A stretch of 64,000 nucleotides of DNA from assembly GCA_025677825.1 (NCBI GenBank), contig JAIXMO010000012.1, positions 372,001 through 436,000 of the forward strand. Reading direction: 5' to 3'. Position 1 is the first letter of the stretch. Every line of letters starts with the position of its first letter. Under the pieces are notes generated by a model. The model was not told where the DNA came from. It saw nothing but the letters and a program-made list of their open reading frames with translations, and ran no database searches. This document shows, piece after piece, positions 24,145 through 35,830 of the stretch. The translations under genes were made by a program, and so were the position numbers. Source of the DNA: Helicostylum pulchrum. Its lineage: Eukaryota > Mucoromycota > Mucoromycetes > Mucorales > Mucoraceae.

Positions 24145-27100
24145 AAGTAAATATGCTCTTTTTTTTTGCAGCTTGTTTTTGTTTAATAGTTAACTGTCGA
24201 GCTACAGCAGCAGGGAGGATTTGATCATTTAACTGTATAATTTCCTCGAGACTTTGAACCAAAAGATCGATATCATCATTCTCGATAGCCTCTTCAACTG
24301 AGGCTTTTGCCGTAATATCTTGGGAGATTGTAGATTCAATTAAGAGTAAGTCTTGTAAGTAATCAATACCTAACTGATGATTAGCACTTCTAGGCTGACA
24401 ACCATGTAACAGAAAAAACGGAGTGAATCCATGACCGAAATAAACATTAGTGCGAACAATATAACAAGCAGCAGAGAGCCATGTTAACCAAGATCCTTAA
24501 TATTGATCACACATTTTCTTAATTATTCCTTTTAGTGTCTTAATCATTCGCTCAACTTTTCCTTGTCATTGGGAATGATGGGGAGGTCCTACTAGTACGG
24601 TAATACCATATGTAGTAGTCATAGTATCAACCAATTTGTTCAAAAAATGTGTTCCTCCATCACAGTATATCTTTTCAGGCACAGAATAACGACAGATACA
24701 TTCAAAAAGTCCAATAACAGTAATATCAGCTTGCTGAGTCATAGCAGGAAAACATTCTACCCAACCAGTAAACATGTCTATAATTACCAATACTTGAGTA
24801 AATTTGTTTTCAGTTGCGGGAAGAGTGCAGAAATCAATCATTATCTCTGATAATGGTCCACCAGATGGGGGCGGGATAGGCTGCATAGGAACTTTGGGAA
24901 CTTTAGTAGTATCAAAACGCTGGCATACCGGACAGGAGAGAATATAGGAACGTACATCATCGAAATAGTTCGGCCAATAATGCTCTTTACTAACGTTAAT
25001 AAATGTACGGGTGATACCTGTATGTCCTCCTAACCAGTGGCCATGTATTTTGCGTAATAGTTCAGATACCTCTTGATTCTTCACTAACAACCGTGGTCCA
25101 TAATTCTTATCGGATCTTCTGCAAATACGATTATTAGCAGTATTAATAAAATAATTGCGAGATATACTTCGAATTATACGCTTTTCTTGATCAGGAATGT
25201 TTTCTTCAAAGGACAGGGACGAGAGAAATAAATGTAAATTATTATACCGGTCTGCATTTATACCATGAAAAGTTTCATTACTCTGGATAGCTTCACTTGA
25301 TACGTTAAAAATAGGCAGATAATAATCTGTAATCACTTCTTCAACAGATGGCATTGGAACAGGGCCTTCTCCATCAGCAAGTGGAATGCGGGATAACATG
25401 TCGGCATTTCCATTCATCGAGCCAGGGCGGTAATAAATTTCTATATTATACTCCATGATGCTTAATAACCATTTGAAGACACGAGCAGAAGAATCTTCCT
25501 TGATAGTCATCATATACTTCAAACTTTGATGATCCGTAATTACTTTGCATTTCTTTCCTAAAAGATAATACCTAATATATTTCAGAAAGTAAACAATGAC
25601 CATCATTTCTAATTCATATACTGCATAATTTTTTTTAATTCCCACAATTGTTCGGCTACCATAGTAAATAGGATGAAGAATATTAGGATCATCTTTATCT
25701 TCTTGAGACAGAATACCAGATATTGCTTTTCTCGAGGCATCACAGTACAGTACAAATCCTCTACTAAAATCTGGATGAATCAATACAGGCTCAGTACTAA
25801 GAAGGTTCTTGCACTCATCGAAGCTTTGTTGTGACTCTTGATCCCAAATAAATTTTACATTTTTTCTTTAGCAACTTGTTTAATCCATGTGTTACATCCG
25901 AAAAATGACTAAATAATCTCCTATAATACTGTATTCCTCCTAAGAAAATACGTACTTCCTGTTGGTTCTTGGGAGTAGGCCATTTCAATATGCGATCCAC
26001 CTTAGCAGAATCCATTCTAAAACCATCAACACCGCAAACGTATCCAAGTAGCTTTAATTCTTCGTACCCAAACTTACATTTCTTTTTAGAAAGAGTTAAT
26101 CCTACTGATTTTGACAAACTTAATATATGATCTAATTGCTTAAGATGATCATCGAAGGTAGTTGAGTAAACGATGCCATCATCCACATACATCATAAAAT
26201 ACTGTAATAACGCTTCAGAGAATGCCTTATCCATACAGTACTGCCACCAGCTAGGGCTAGAATGTAATCCCATTGGCATAACCTTCCAGACAAATTTACC
26301 GAGCGGGGTAGAAAACGCAGTATACTTTTTTGAATCCTCATGCATCTTCAACTGCCAGAATCCCTTCATAGCATCAATTACAGTCAAATATTTTGAATCG
26401 CCCATTTGGGTTAATAATAGATTAATATCTGGTAAAGGGTAAGCATCCATATGGGTACATGCATTTAAATACTTATAATCAATAACAAGCCTATAAGGGT
26501 CCTTCTATGAGACATTAGGAGCTACGGTGGTGTATTTCACTGTTTTGTCTTTTTCTAAAGTAACCTGTTTTGTGGTATCAGCAGAAATATTTCCATATTT
26601 CAATTTTTCCATAACATGTTATTCATCGTCATCAGTATCAAAATTATTGATTAATTCTACTTCTTTATCTTCTAATGAAAGATCTTCTTGTACTTCACCA
26701 GTACTGATGTTATAGATTTTATTTCCCCAAGTACCTTTTCTCGGAGCCTTAGTCATTATGGTAGATTTCGGCATGATTTGATATTCCGGGGCAGGGCCAC
26801 GAACAGGTCGCTTTCGCTTCTTGTGTCGTTTATCAATATCAGATGGAATGAGAATAGCCGGTGAAGCCCATTCGTTATTGACATCAGCACGTTCGATCTT
26901 GCCACTCCGAATTAGTTCATCCAAAGTACCCTTAAGCCATTCTTGTGCATCATGCGGAATAGCATATGGTCTAGATTTTAAAGGTTTGACATTATCTTTA
27001 AGGCGTATTACATAAGGGGAACAATTTAAAGTTTTTATTTCTTTTAAGGAGCTAGCAAAAACTTCTTCATCCTGTTTTATGACCTTAAATTATTGCTGTT

Positions 27101-28667
27101 GTTGACTTTCAGTGAAATTGGGATTAATATCATAACCGTCAAAATTAGTTTGAACCATATTGATAGAGGCGGAGGGTCCAGAAGAAGACATCAAGTTGGA
27201 ACTATGCATATAATTGGCGTTGCTGATACCCTCAGGAGGAAAATATATTGGGCTTGTCAACACCGAAGGAGCAGCACTTTCATCAGGATAGTCTACTACT
27301 TCTGTCATATAGGCATGTATTACGTTGATATCACTAACAATATTATCTTTGCTAATTACATCTGCAATATCGGCACCACCTGCTGGAACGAATACTACAA
27401 TAACTTGTCCTTTAGATAGGGTGACGACTGAGTTGATAGGGTTGGCGATGACTGTTTCCATGACACGAGTAGGATGAATAACGGTAGGACAAAGAGTTAA
27501 ACTATTGTTACTACTAGCAGGCACTAGGATTTTTGGAGCCTTAAGATTATCAATAATGATAGGTTCAGCACATCGAATAACAACAGTGGTAACTTCCAAA
27601 GGGTCCAGAATTGTAGCTTTATCTAGTACCATTAACTTTTGATTGTCTACACCAGATTCAACACGCACCGTCATGACCGAGCTATGATTTTTGGCAGCTT
27701 TCTTGATTGCTTGATTAACTCCGGTACCACTAATAGTATCAATAATGATTTGTTTCACTACTTCAGTATCATCGTTGTCTTGAAAGATATCAAATATAAT
27801 TTCATTTCTCTTGGGATCCAAAGAAGCATTAGCGCCAACAATAAAGTCATTACCCGACATAAGAGGAAAATTGGGAAAATCGACTACAACCATGGAATGT
27901 ACTACTTCTAATTCATCAGAGAACAATAAGGTAACATCTTTCAGGACATAACAAGCACTATCTATTTTTCTTCCTGCAAAGCTAAGATTAATAGGTTTAA
28001 TTTGAACTAACTTGTCGATTAAATTTAATTCTTTCACTATATCCAAAGGCGTAATACTAATCATGGTGCCAGTATCCAATAATGCATCATAGTCTCTATC
28101 TAATATTCCTACTTGGGCAACTCTGAATGCAGAACCTCCTTTGTTAACTATAAGGTCATAAGCATTAGTGAGTATCACGTTTAATCTATCTTCTACTATA
28201 TCTGTGTTATACACTTCCCTAGTAGGGACGCTTAACACCTGCGTCGCATTATTGACTTCAAGCCTAGGGTTATTACAAGATGATGAACCATCCATACCCG
28301 TACCTGCTTGTGGTGTAGAAGAATTTAAATTATGTGTCACCGCAGTCTTCTTGGAAGAATAACCTAAAGCATCCTTGACTTCTTGATTGTATTCGGACGA
28401 TAGAGCCAATAGTTCAGCCAGAGGAATAGAGACACTTAACTTGCTAAATTAATCCCTTGCGTTGAATCCAGACAGTAGCTTCCCTTTATTATCAATCATC
28501 AAAGGATGAGCCTTCCGAACTCTATTCAGTAAAGACGGTTTAGGTAATCCTTGCGCCATAGCTAATTTATCCATTTCGGCTAATTCTTTTTTTCTTTGTC
28601 TTGCTAGTGCCAATTGTTGAAGACATCTTGCTCTCTTCTGAGTTTCCCATTCCTCAGTAGATAACAT
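24145..28667 (-). pseudogene. pol of Ty3/gypsy element (PR-RT-RH-IN)
   Basis: The protease motif LLDTGTMISIT lies near 28060-28090. Reverse transcriptase spans about 25870-26950, with WASPAIL, YPLPDIN, FSTPLGKFVWKVMPMGL and the catalytic YVDD near 26180. RNase H follows (VLYCDASRKAISGIL, TDHQSLKY). Integrase has an HHCC finger (H-x3-H...CPVC near 24920-25060) and a D-D-E core (MIDFCTL, YCDGGTHF, and E in GKVERM after a TGA). Breaks: stops at about 28449, 27090, 26622, 26504, 24566 and 24498, and a frameshift in an A run near 25865. The element cannot encode a working polyprotein as it stands. Confidence 0.9.
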
Positions 28668-28741
28668 TACAACATCTTCATCAGTTCCAGTACCAATAGT
28701 ATTGATTTGTGTAGGATTTATTGTATCAAAGACATTGCTGC

Positions 28742-29990
28742 CTACAGGCGACGTCCGCTGGGAAAATCCTGAGAATTACTTCTGCAACCACCAATAGTAT
28801 GACTCGTATCACCACAATTCTTGCATGCTTTCTTACAATATTGTTGTACATGACCTGTTTAACCGCAGTTCCGACATGAGTAGTCATTCCTGTTTTGGTT
28901 ACCAGAAGAGGGTACGGAAGTGCTATTACTATTACGATTATTATAATTAGAATAATTAACTTTACCAGTTGATTTAGCATTTTCCAAATCCAATGTTAGC
29001 TTGTCTAATTTAGCATTAAGAGCTGCAATTTTGTCGTCCTTTTCAGCAGTAGCAATAGTAGTGTTGTTAATCATAGAAGGTTGATTCACCATAGGTTGTA
29101 ATTTCAATTGTTGTTGGAGTTGGATCAGTCGCATTACACTCATACTATCAATATCAGATAGTTGGTTAATTATACCAGGATACGGTTGCAAATTAGGGTA
29201 ACCGTAAGACATAGTATTATTAATCATGGTGTTAGGTAACATAGAAGTGTAATTTAACATAGATGGGGAGGTCATAAATTGAGCAAGTTGCGAGTTGCTA
29301 CCACTAAGTTGAATAGCTACATCTCTTTTCAGCTCTTGACGTTTATACCAGTCAGCTTGTTGCAGTTGACCTTCTAAGTCAACAATACTAGTAGGAGGGG
29401 ACTTTAAACCTTTCAAAGATTCAAAGGTAAGACCTTGTACAATATCAGCAGTTACCATACTCTCATCCTCTGGGACAAACTTAATAAATCTTTTGTATAA
29501 CTTCAGTTTTTCCTTTAGATAGTGTAAGGTGTCTTCACCTATAGCTTGAGTACGTTGATTATATACAGTTTTTTAAATTGTACAATACAACATCAGAAAG
29601 AAATTGCTTCACAAAGAGCTGAATAAAACTACCATCTTCGGTTTCACTACCATACTTGATTCCAGTCCAGACTTGTCGCTGGTACCAATCCCGGGCACGG
29701 TCGCGCAAAAAGGCTCCAGCAACTTCTATCTTCTTCTCATCAGACGAGGCTGCTTTAAAATTTTGAGAATACATAACCTGATCTAAGAATTCATAAATAC
29801 TTTCCTGAATGTTCATGCTGTCACCAACAAAGGGGGTAATAGTATTAATAACACCAGGAGAGTTTGCAAGATACATAGGTTGAGACACCATAGAGTTATT
29901 AGGTTGTTGTAAACCAGCCATCATGGGATGTCCATAAGGATGGTAATAATTAGGGTTGTTGTTGCTAGGGTCGTTGTAGGGATACTTGTT
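28742..29990 (-). pseudogene. gag of Ty3/gypsy element
   Basis: A Gln/Asn/Met-rich N-terminus leads into a capsid-type helical region (IQESIYEFLDQVMY, RDRARDWYQRQV). At the C-terminus are two zinc knuckles, CRNCG-x-TGHVQQYC and CKNCGDTSHTIGGC. A TAA at 28859-28861 replaces one residue inside the first knuckle. A single-base shift lies near 29565-29575 in an A run. Paired CCHC knuckles identify it as a nucleocapsid region. Confidence 0.8.
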
Positions 29991-30038
29991 TTTTTGTGAT
30001 TGATTTTTAGTTTAATTGTCTTGATTTGTATTAATAGT

Positions 30039-30056
30039 CGCCCAGCTACTCCACCA
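30039..30056 (-). other. retrotransposon primer-binding site
   Basis: On the minus strand TGGTGGAGTAGCTGGGCG directly follows an LTR end ...CATTACA. Its complement ends in CCACCA, like the 3' end of a mature tRNA with CCA. The 18-nt length and the position right after the LTR fit a tRNA-primed element. Which tRNA is not determined. Confidence 0.75.
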
Positions 30057-30490
30057 TGTAATGTTGGGCTGAGATCGGGTTTTAAAGGTAGAGCAGATAT
30101 AGATAATATTGGGGGTTATAGATATCTTGCTACAATGATTCAAATAATAAATAATTCAGGCCTAAATGTTGTAATCAATAGTTGTATCAATAAATTGTAT
30201 TTTGACTGGTTCCAATTCTAAATGTTATAAGAATATAAAAACTGGGATAGCTTAAAACTAAAGCTTCACTAAATAGATAATATAAAGGCTTCAAAAAGGG
30301 AAAAGAAAGTTTTTTATTTCGGATATGAATGATTTCAATATATAGCGGAATAATTGTATTCCCGACAGATAACTCCAAGCTTCACCACAGTAGCCCCTAA
30401 GAAGGCCGTATTGTTTAATGCAGTTGTCCGAGATATTAATTATCTGTGGTGTTGATTGTCGAGATATATTTCTGGCCAAAAGACACACTA
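30057..30490 (-). repeat. probable 5' LTR (outer boundary uncertain)
   Basis: On the plus strand it begins TGTAATG next to the primer-binding site, so on the element strand it ends in CA. The outer boundary could not be fixed because no second LTR was found for comparison. Confidence 0.45.
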
Positions 30491-31031
30491 ACAGGCATCA
30501 TTCTTTAAGCTACAGAAAAGCCTCCATAAAATTTATTGTAAAACTAAACATTAATAGGCTCTGGTAGTTAAAAAATTGTGATGTAGATAAAAAGATGCTT
30601 CTTTGTTCGCGTTTGACTGTTACTCATAAAAGAGAACTCGTGTGAATAAGTGCAAACATGCATAAATAGATCACTTGAGTGAAATGGCTATTTTTTTTTC
30701 TTTTTATTTATTTATTTTTCCGTTACTTTTTGCTTTCGCGTTTTTTTTTTTTTTTTTTGCATTCGTACAAACTGATATGGTTCTTCTTAGAGTAACGGCC
30801 ATTCAGAAAGGCACTAAAAAGTAATACATCATACTTTTTTAATCGACCTGTACCCAAAAAAAATTCTTCTTTTTCGGCTAAACATTTTTCATGTCGTCGT
30901 CACTAGCTGAAAAAACCACTAGGATCTCTTTAAGCGTAAGGTTATTGAATGGATTTACGATTCCATTTTTGTTAACTGATCATGTACACGTTTGTCACGT
31001 CATCTATTTCGTAGGACTCTTGTTTGTTACA
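30491..31031. other. repeat-rich spacer
   Basis: It contains the dispersed repeat copy at 30764 and, at 30955-31010, a stretch (GATTCCATTTTTG-TAACTG-...-ACACGTTT) that matches 19470-19510. No gene. Confidence 0.5.
30764..30865 (+). repeat. dispersed repeat copy 2
   Basis: It matches 7231-7350 and 42262-42375 (ATGGTTCTTCTTAGAGTAAC then GGCCATTCAGAAAGG). Unlike copy 1 it has lost the donor-like GTAAGT. Confidence 0.6.
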
Positions 31032-31247
31032 TTCCTCTTCCTCAAGTGTAAATGACCTAGGTATGGATGCTTATCATTTACGTGGTTCCTCTTCTTGAAG
31101 TATAAATGACCTAGCTATGGATGATTATCATTTACGTGGTTCCTTTTCTTGAAGTGTAAATGACCTAGCTATGGATGCTTATCGTTTACGTGGTTCCTCT
31201 TCTTGAAGTGTAAATGGCCTAGTCATGGATGCTTATCATTTACTTGG
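31032..31247 (+). repeat. 4 x 54-bp tandem repeat, each with an inverted repeat
   Basis: Units are 31032-31085, 31086-31139, 31140-31193 and 31194-31247, differing at a few positions. Each contains GTAAATGA then about 17 bases then ATCATTTAC, so each can form an 8-bp-stem hairpin. In units 3 and 4 a single change weakens one arm. All six frames of a unit contain stops, so it is not coding. Confidence 0.9.
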
Positions 31248-31589
31248 CTTACTCGTCGTCTTTTATCCGATGTTATGATTACAATCTCGTAGATTTGACT
31301 TAGATTGACCTTAAAAAATAAGTTGTTGCATCTAACAGAAGTTAAAGAAACTAGTTGAAGTGTCTGTCAGTTTTTTTTACGTCTCACTAAACCATCTTTC
31401 TCTAAATACAGAAGTTATATTGTTCCTCTGTTTTGCTTTCCGAATTTCGAGGAATCATTGGGAGAATCGTCAGAAACAGTGAAAGAGAATTACCAAACAA
31501 ATTATTAGTAGAATGGCTTTACTTATTGACAGCACAATATTCAAGATAAATATGGAAACACCCAACCAGTCCAAAACAAGGCACTATCT

Positions 31590-31995
31590 GTAGTCCTCAT
31601 ATTATAATTTATTCCAAAGCTAAGCTACTCGTAACAATCAAGAAAGTGCTGTTTTGGCTGTAAGAAGCAACGTACTTCAACAAGTGCATCGTGATACTGA
31701 ACTGGAATTACATCAATCATCCGCGTCGCACTCATCCTCTTCTCTGAATCAACCATCTTCAAAAAGGTAACGTGAACCGTACCAACTGCGGAGGAAAGAA
31801 GAAAAAGAACGAAGGTATCGGCTCCCAGCTTTCAAGAATTTAGGTCCCAAAGAAGCTCTTCAACTTATAATTGAAAGCAAGAACGGCGTTTTGTATTTTA
31901 CTAAACCTATTTCCAAAAAAAAAACCCCTGTAGCTAGCATCGCCAACCATTACAAGCTCTACCTTGATTCTGCGATTACTTTTTTTCTTTTCTTT
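31590..31995 (+). pseudogene. fragment C of the 526-aa family
   Basis: It corresponds to residues about 90-210 of the intact protein at 21993. It reads VRSNVLQQVHRDTELEL, SSLNQPSSKR, stop (TAA), REPYQLRRKEEKE, LPAFKNLGPKEALQLIIESK, NGVLYFTKPISKK. The alignment is lost after DSAITF near 31985. The opposite orientation to copies A and B shows an independent insertion or rearrangement. Confidence 0.8.
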
Positions 31996-32499
31996 TTAAC
32001 TGTATGAAAAACTTGCCCAACTCACTTTATATCAAATCGCCCATATCTATACCTTCTTTTGTTTTATCCTTTATTTATGAAAATGGATCTGTTTCTTCAC
32101 TTCAGTCATCGATCGGCGTCATGTCAGATTATTCGCTTGAATGTCTTCGCGGAAAATCATCAATTACCTCCGCCAACAACTCAACCTCCTCCTACGCTTA
32201 TTTATAATTTAATTTAATATTTATTCTTCCCCCCCCCCCCAAAAAAAAACACACACACACACACACAAGCATATAACAATTCATTTTACATTCATATACA
32301 TTTTTTTTCTACTGCATAATTTTTTTATTATTATTATTACTATTAAAAAACAACCTTAAGTCAATTACGAAAAAAAAAAAAGACTAAAAATAAACGTCAT
32401 CCTACGAATCCTGTTTAAAAAATTAGGAACTGCTTGTATCAATAATTACTAACAACGGAGGCCCCTATTTTTTTTTTGAAGACTGAATAAAAAATTATA
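31996..32499. other. spacer before the Fanzor element
   Basis: Low-complexity DNA including a C run (32228-32240) followed by an (AC)n run to about 32270. No gene seen. Confidence 0.5.
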
Positions 32500-32545
32500 C
32501 ACTATTTCCCTAAATTATTGGCGCACTTTTTGAAAAAAATTGCTT
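32500..32545 (+). repeat. left terminal inverted repeat
   Basis: Pairs with 35932-35977 at about 40 of the outer bases with a few mismatches. Preceded by TA. Confidence 0.8.
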
Positions 32546-32819
32546 CAAAGTTCGAAAATAAATAGGTTCATTAACAAAAAAATAGATGGCCCGAAAATTA
32601 TTTATAAATTGGCGCAAACCAAGGGTTGAATAATCATGATAGGATCTTGATTAAAAATATAGTTTATAATTGTTTGTCGTTCCTATTAAAATCTGAATTC
32701 TAATGACACCCTCTGGGAGCTGAAGATCCTGTAGTTGATGAATATGCAATACATGCTCTTTGAGTACTACGTTTAAACATAATTAAAAAGGTGATGTACT
32801 AGCAGGTCTGAAAATCTTT

Positions 32820-33335
32820 AATTGCGTCGTTGCCTGACACTTCTTAGGGTTTGTTGATCATATTGAGACCTTGCTCTTCTGTGTTGTTATCGAGGGGCTT
32901 CACCACGTCCAAACCTTGGCGGCATACGAAATGAACGAACAATGTGAAGCATGTTCACAATTTTGTAGACGAGTAAAAAGTCTCTGATTGTTGCTATTCA
33001 TGACTGGTAATCAGCAGGAGAATATCCAGTCAAAACAACAGGGATAGGAGTTTTAAAAGAAAGATTGTAAACAGGGCCCTAATCTAATACAAAATTGTCT
33101 ACTGGTAGTCTTGTAGCTATAAGCTGCTTGAATCATGTTGCTAGCTGAGTTATTTGTTAAATAGTTCGGCTTGTATCAACAATAGCACTCACTTATTAAT
33201 ACATTTGTGCTACGCATATCAAGTCGAGGAAATAATATCGTTCAACTTGGGATACACAAGCAGCATATTTCAGTTATACTCGCTGAATGTACACTTGCTG
33301 TTCCACCTAACAATCTGATTCTCTTTTTTACATTG
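32820..33335 (-). other. possible degenerate coding tract inside the Fanzor element
   Basis: Minus-strand translation gives short clean stretches such as IVRSFRMPPRFGRGEAPR and, near 33280-33330, NVKKRIRLLGGTASVHSAS, broken by stops and frame changes. Not assignable to a family. It may be the remains of the element's second gene, or chance. Confidence 0.25.
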
Positions 33336-33605
33336 CGTTTTGCCTGTGTTTCAAACATCAGCCAGACATAAATAAGGGGATTTTATTGATTGAGACATGC
33401 TAAAAGTCAAAACCCCCCCCCCCCTCCAAGTCTTACCATGCAAGGACTTTTAAAAAGGGTTGGATGTTCTTTATGAGTATTTTATAGCGTAATACTATTA
33501 TATTTATTAGTGTAATCATACTACAGTACGACAATGACTTTAACTGGTCTTTTTACAACGATGGGATCAAAAAATTAATCAGTCAAAAAGGCTTAAACAA
33601 AAAAT

Positions 33606-33679
33606 ACATCAGTGACTTGCAAAGGTTATAGTGATATCAAACACATCAGTAACTCGCAAAGGTTATAGTGATGTCAAAT
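33606..33679 (+). repeat. 37-bp tandem duplication at the Fanzor start
   Basis: Unit ACATCAG...TATCAAAC at 33606-33642 is repeated with four differences at 33643-33679. The second copy contains GTGATGTCAAAT, which supplies the Fanzor ATG. The first has GTGATATCAAAC and no ATG. Confidence 0.85.
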
Positions 33680-35773
33680 CCCTCTTTTTCTTTTCATTAT
33701 TGTTTTCTTATGATGGAACCGCCACATAAATTAGTAGTGATTAAAAGCTCAATTACTGGTATAGGTTGGAAGGATGCATACAAGCAGCGTCTTATGGAAC
33801 TGGTGAAGAATGTTAATATAATTGTGACACGCACATACTTCTTTTTGAAATTTATATTTGTTAACGAGCTGGAGGATGATAATACCGATAATGTATTCAA
33901 TTTGGAAGATCTCATCAATGAGGATTTCAGAGAAGTCTTAATGTTGTTATTAAGTGCGTACAAGATGGAAAAGCGAAAGAAAACGGAGAAGCTGGAAACA
34001 TTCAAAACAATTATAAACAAGCATAGAGAAAATTTTCTTGAACGTACATCCTACAAACCTATCGATCTAAATACGGACAACAGATAGCAAACTACGAAGT
34101 AACCAAAATCCGTACTGCTTATATCAACAATGTTACTTCTAATTTTGGAAACAAGTTGAGGAAGATGTTAAACTTAATAATGAAAAAGAAGGATAGGTTA
34201 CAGGAGGCTGGAAAGTCCAAAGAAGATAGACGGAACGTTTACAGCCAAATGAACAAAGTCAAGTTAGCTGTATCTTCAAAAAAAATTAGAGGATGCTACT
34301 TCAGAATTTTTAGGTCAAGATGGTATGAACACTATTAGAAGTTTTATAGGCTCCATCTTTTATGATTGCAAGGCTAATCCTGTAAAGCATTTAAGGGCTT
34401 ATTACCAAATCGCTAAAACGTATGAAGCTTTGCAAGGTGGAAAATCTATAAACTGCTTTCCTATAAGAGCTACGTTTATTCCCTGCTATATGACAATCGA
34501 CACCTTAATTTTGAATACTCAAATTTTAAAAAACATGGTCTTGCCGTATCTGGACAAGCAAGTAGTTTGGGGTGGAGCTATTAATCTCAATTCAAAAGGA
34601 ATGGAACCACAAGGTCCTGGTAAACAAATGAAGTTCAGAGGAATGATATATACTGACGGCGTAGGCGTGTCTATTCTTAAACAAAACTATGATCCAAGGA
34701 AAAAAGGTGGTAAGAAGAGTAAAAAACAATTAGAAGACAAGGATTCCTTCATATATATAGAAGATCTAAAAAAAGAAGACCTTCTTGCTGATGTTGGTAA
34801 ATGCGTTTTGGATGATCCAGGTCGAAGAGACCTACTATATTGTATGCATGAAAATAGCACTTCCCAAACCAAAATGGTCTACAGATACACAAGTAACCAG
34901 AAAGGAGTTGAAACAAAGTTCAGAAAGTTTAGAAAGCTCCGTAACCGTTTTAAGCCTGATGAAGTGATTGCTGCTGAACTTTCTCTTTCTTACCATCGTG
35001 CCACTTCTGTCAACAAGAAAAATTTCGTAAAATATCTAGAAGCTAGAGCAAATGTGACTGAAGGCTTAAACAACTACTACGGCAATGAAGATATACCTCC
35101 AGGAGCCAGAGCTGCTGATCGTTTACCTTTTCGCAAAATGAAGCTTTCAAGTATTACTAACATGAAGCAACTAGAACAGCGATTAGCTAAAAAGCTTAGA
35201 CAAAAGTTTGGGCAAGACTCTGTAATTATCATAGGCAGCCGGACCGCAGCAAATGTGAAGTACCACGAACCCGCCAAAGGAGTCGGAATAAGAAACATGC
35301 TCAGAAAAGAAGGATTCAAGGTCTATTTGTTGGACGAGTTCAAAAGTTCCTCATTATGTCCTTCTTGCAAAGATGGTACTACCTTAGAGAAATTTAAAGA
35401 AGTTAAAAACCCTAGACCGTTTAGACGAACTAAAAATCCTACTGTAATATGTCATGGTTTGCTAAGGTTAAACACAATATGTTAATATCTAAAATACTAT
35501 GAAACTGACGACCAGTTTGAAACTTGTAGATGTACCAATGAAAACTGTCTACAAGATAGCAAGGAATCTCAAGTTCGTCGTCGTTTTTACTACAGAGATA
35601 TGACCGCAACATTGAATTTTAGACATATTTTGTTTAGTTTGCGGGAAAACGGTATTAGGCCTGAAAGGTTCGTACGCAAGACAAACAGCCAATCACTTTC
35701 AACAACAAGACCAAACCTCAAAAGAAAAGCATCAGCTTCTTCCTCCGTCCCTGGCACTCAAAACAAAAAGTAA
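33671..35773 (+). pseudogene. Fanzor (eukaryotic TnpB-like RNA-guided nuclease), disrupted
   Basis: An N-terminal helical region (VTRTYFFLKFIFVNELED) is followed by a REC/WED-like middle. RuvC-I is DDPGRRDLLYCMHE near 34813-34855. A long insertion leads to VIIIGSRTAANVKYHEP. LLDEFKSSSLCPSC (about 35325-35370) carries the relocated catalytic Glu typical of Fanzors and the first zinc-ribbon Cys pair. RuvC-III, YRDMTATLNFRHILFSLREN, lies at 35593-35650, followed by GIRPERF. Breaks: a frame change at 34030-34065, a one-base shift in an A8 run at 34278-34285, and an in-frame TAA at 35483-35485 before RuvC-III. Fanzors cut DNA using an RNA copied from their element's end. Such an RNA would map near the 3' end here. 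Confidence 0.88.
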
Positions 35774-35830
35774 TTTTCCCGTGCAGTTATCGCTGTAACC
35801 CATCAAGATACAGAGTAAGCTTTAACCAAA

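Larger units (their letters stand above)
24145..30490 (-). mobile_element. decayed Ty3/gypsy LTR retrotransposon
   Basis: On the minus strand the order is LTR-like end, primer-binding site, Gag with CCHC knuckles, aspartic protease, reverse transcriptase, RNase H, integrase. This is the Ty3/gypsy (Metaviridae) order. At least six in-frame stops and two single-base frameshifts break it. The matching 3' LTR was not found, so it is truncated or recombined. The 5' LTR's outer end is not defined; 30490 is an estimate. Confidence 0.9.

Noticed and set aside
31032..31247. CRISPR-like array
   Set aside because: Units are contiguous 54-bp tandem repeats with no unique spacers, and the host is a eukaryote.
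32500..32545. Helitron or LTR end for the Fanzor element
   Set aside because: The ends are inverted repeats flanked by TA, which fits neither a Helitron nor an LTR.
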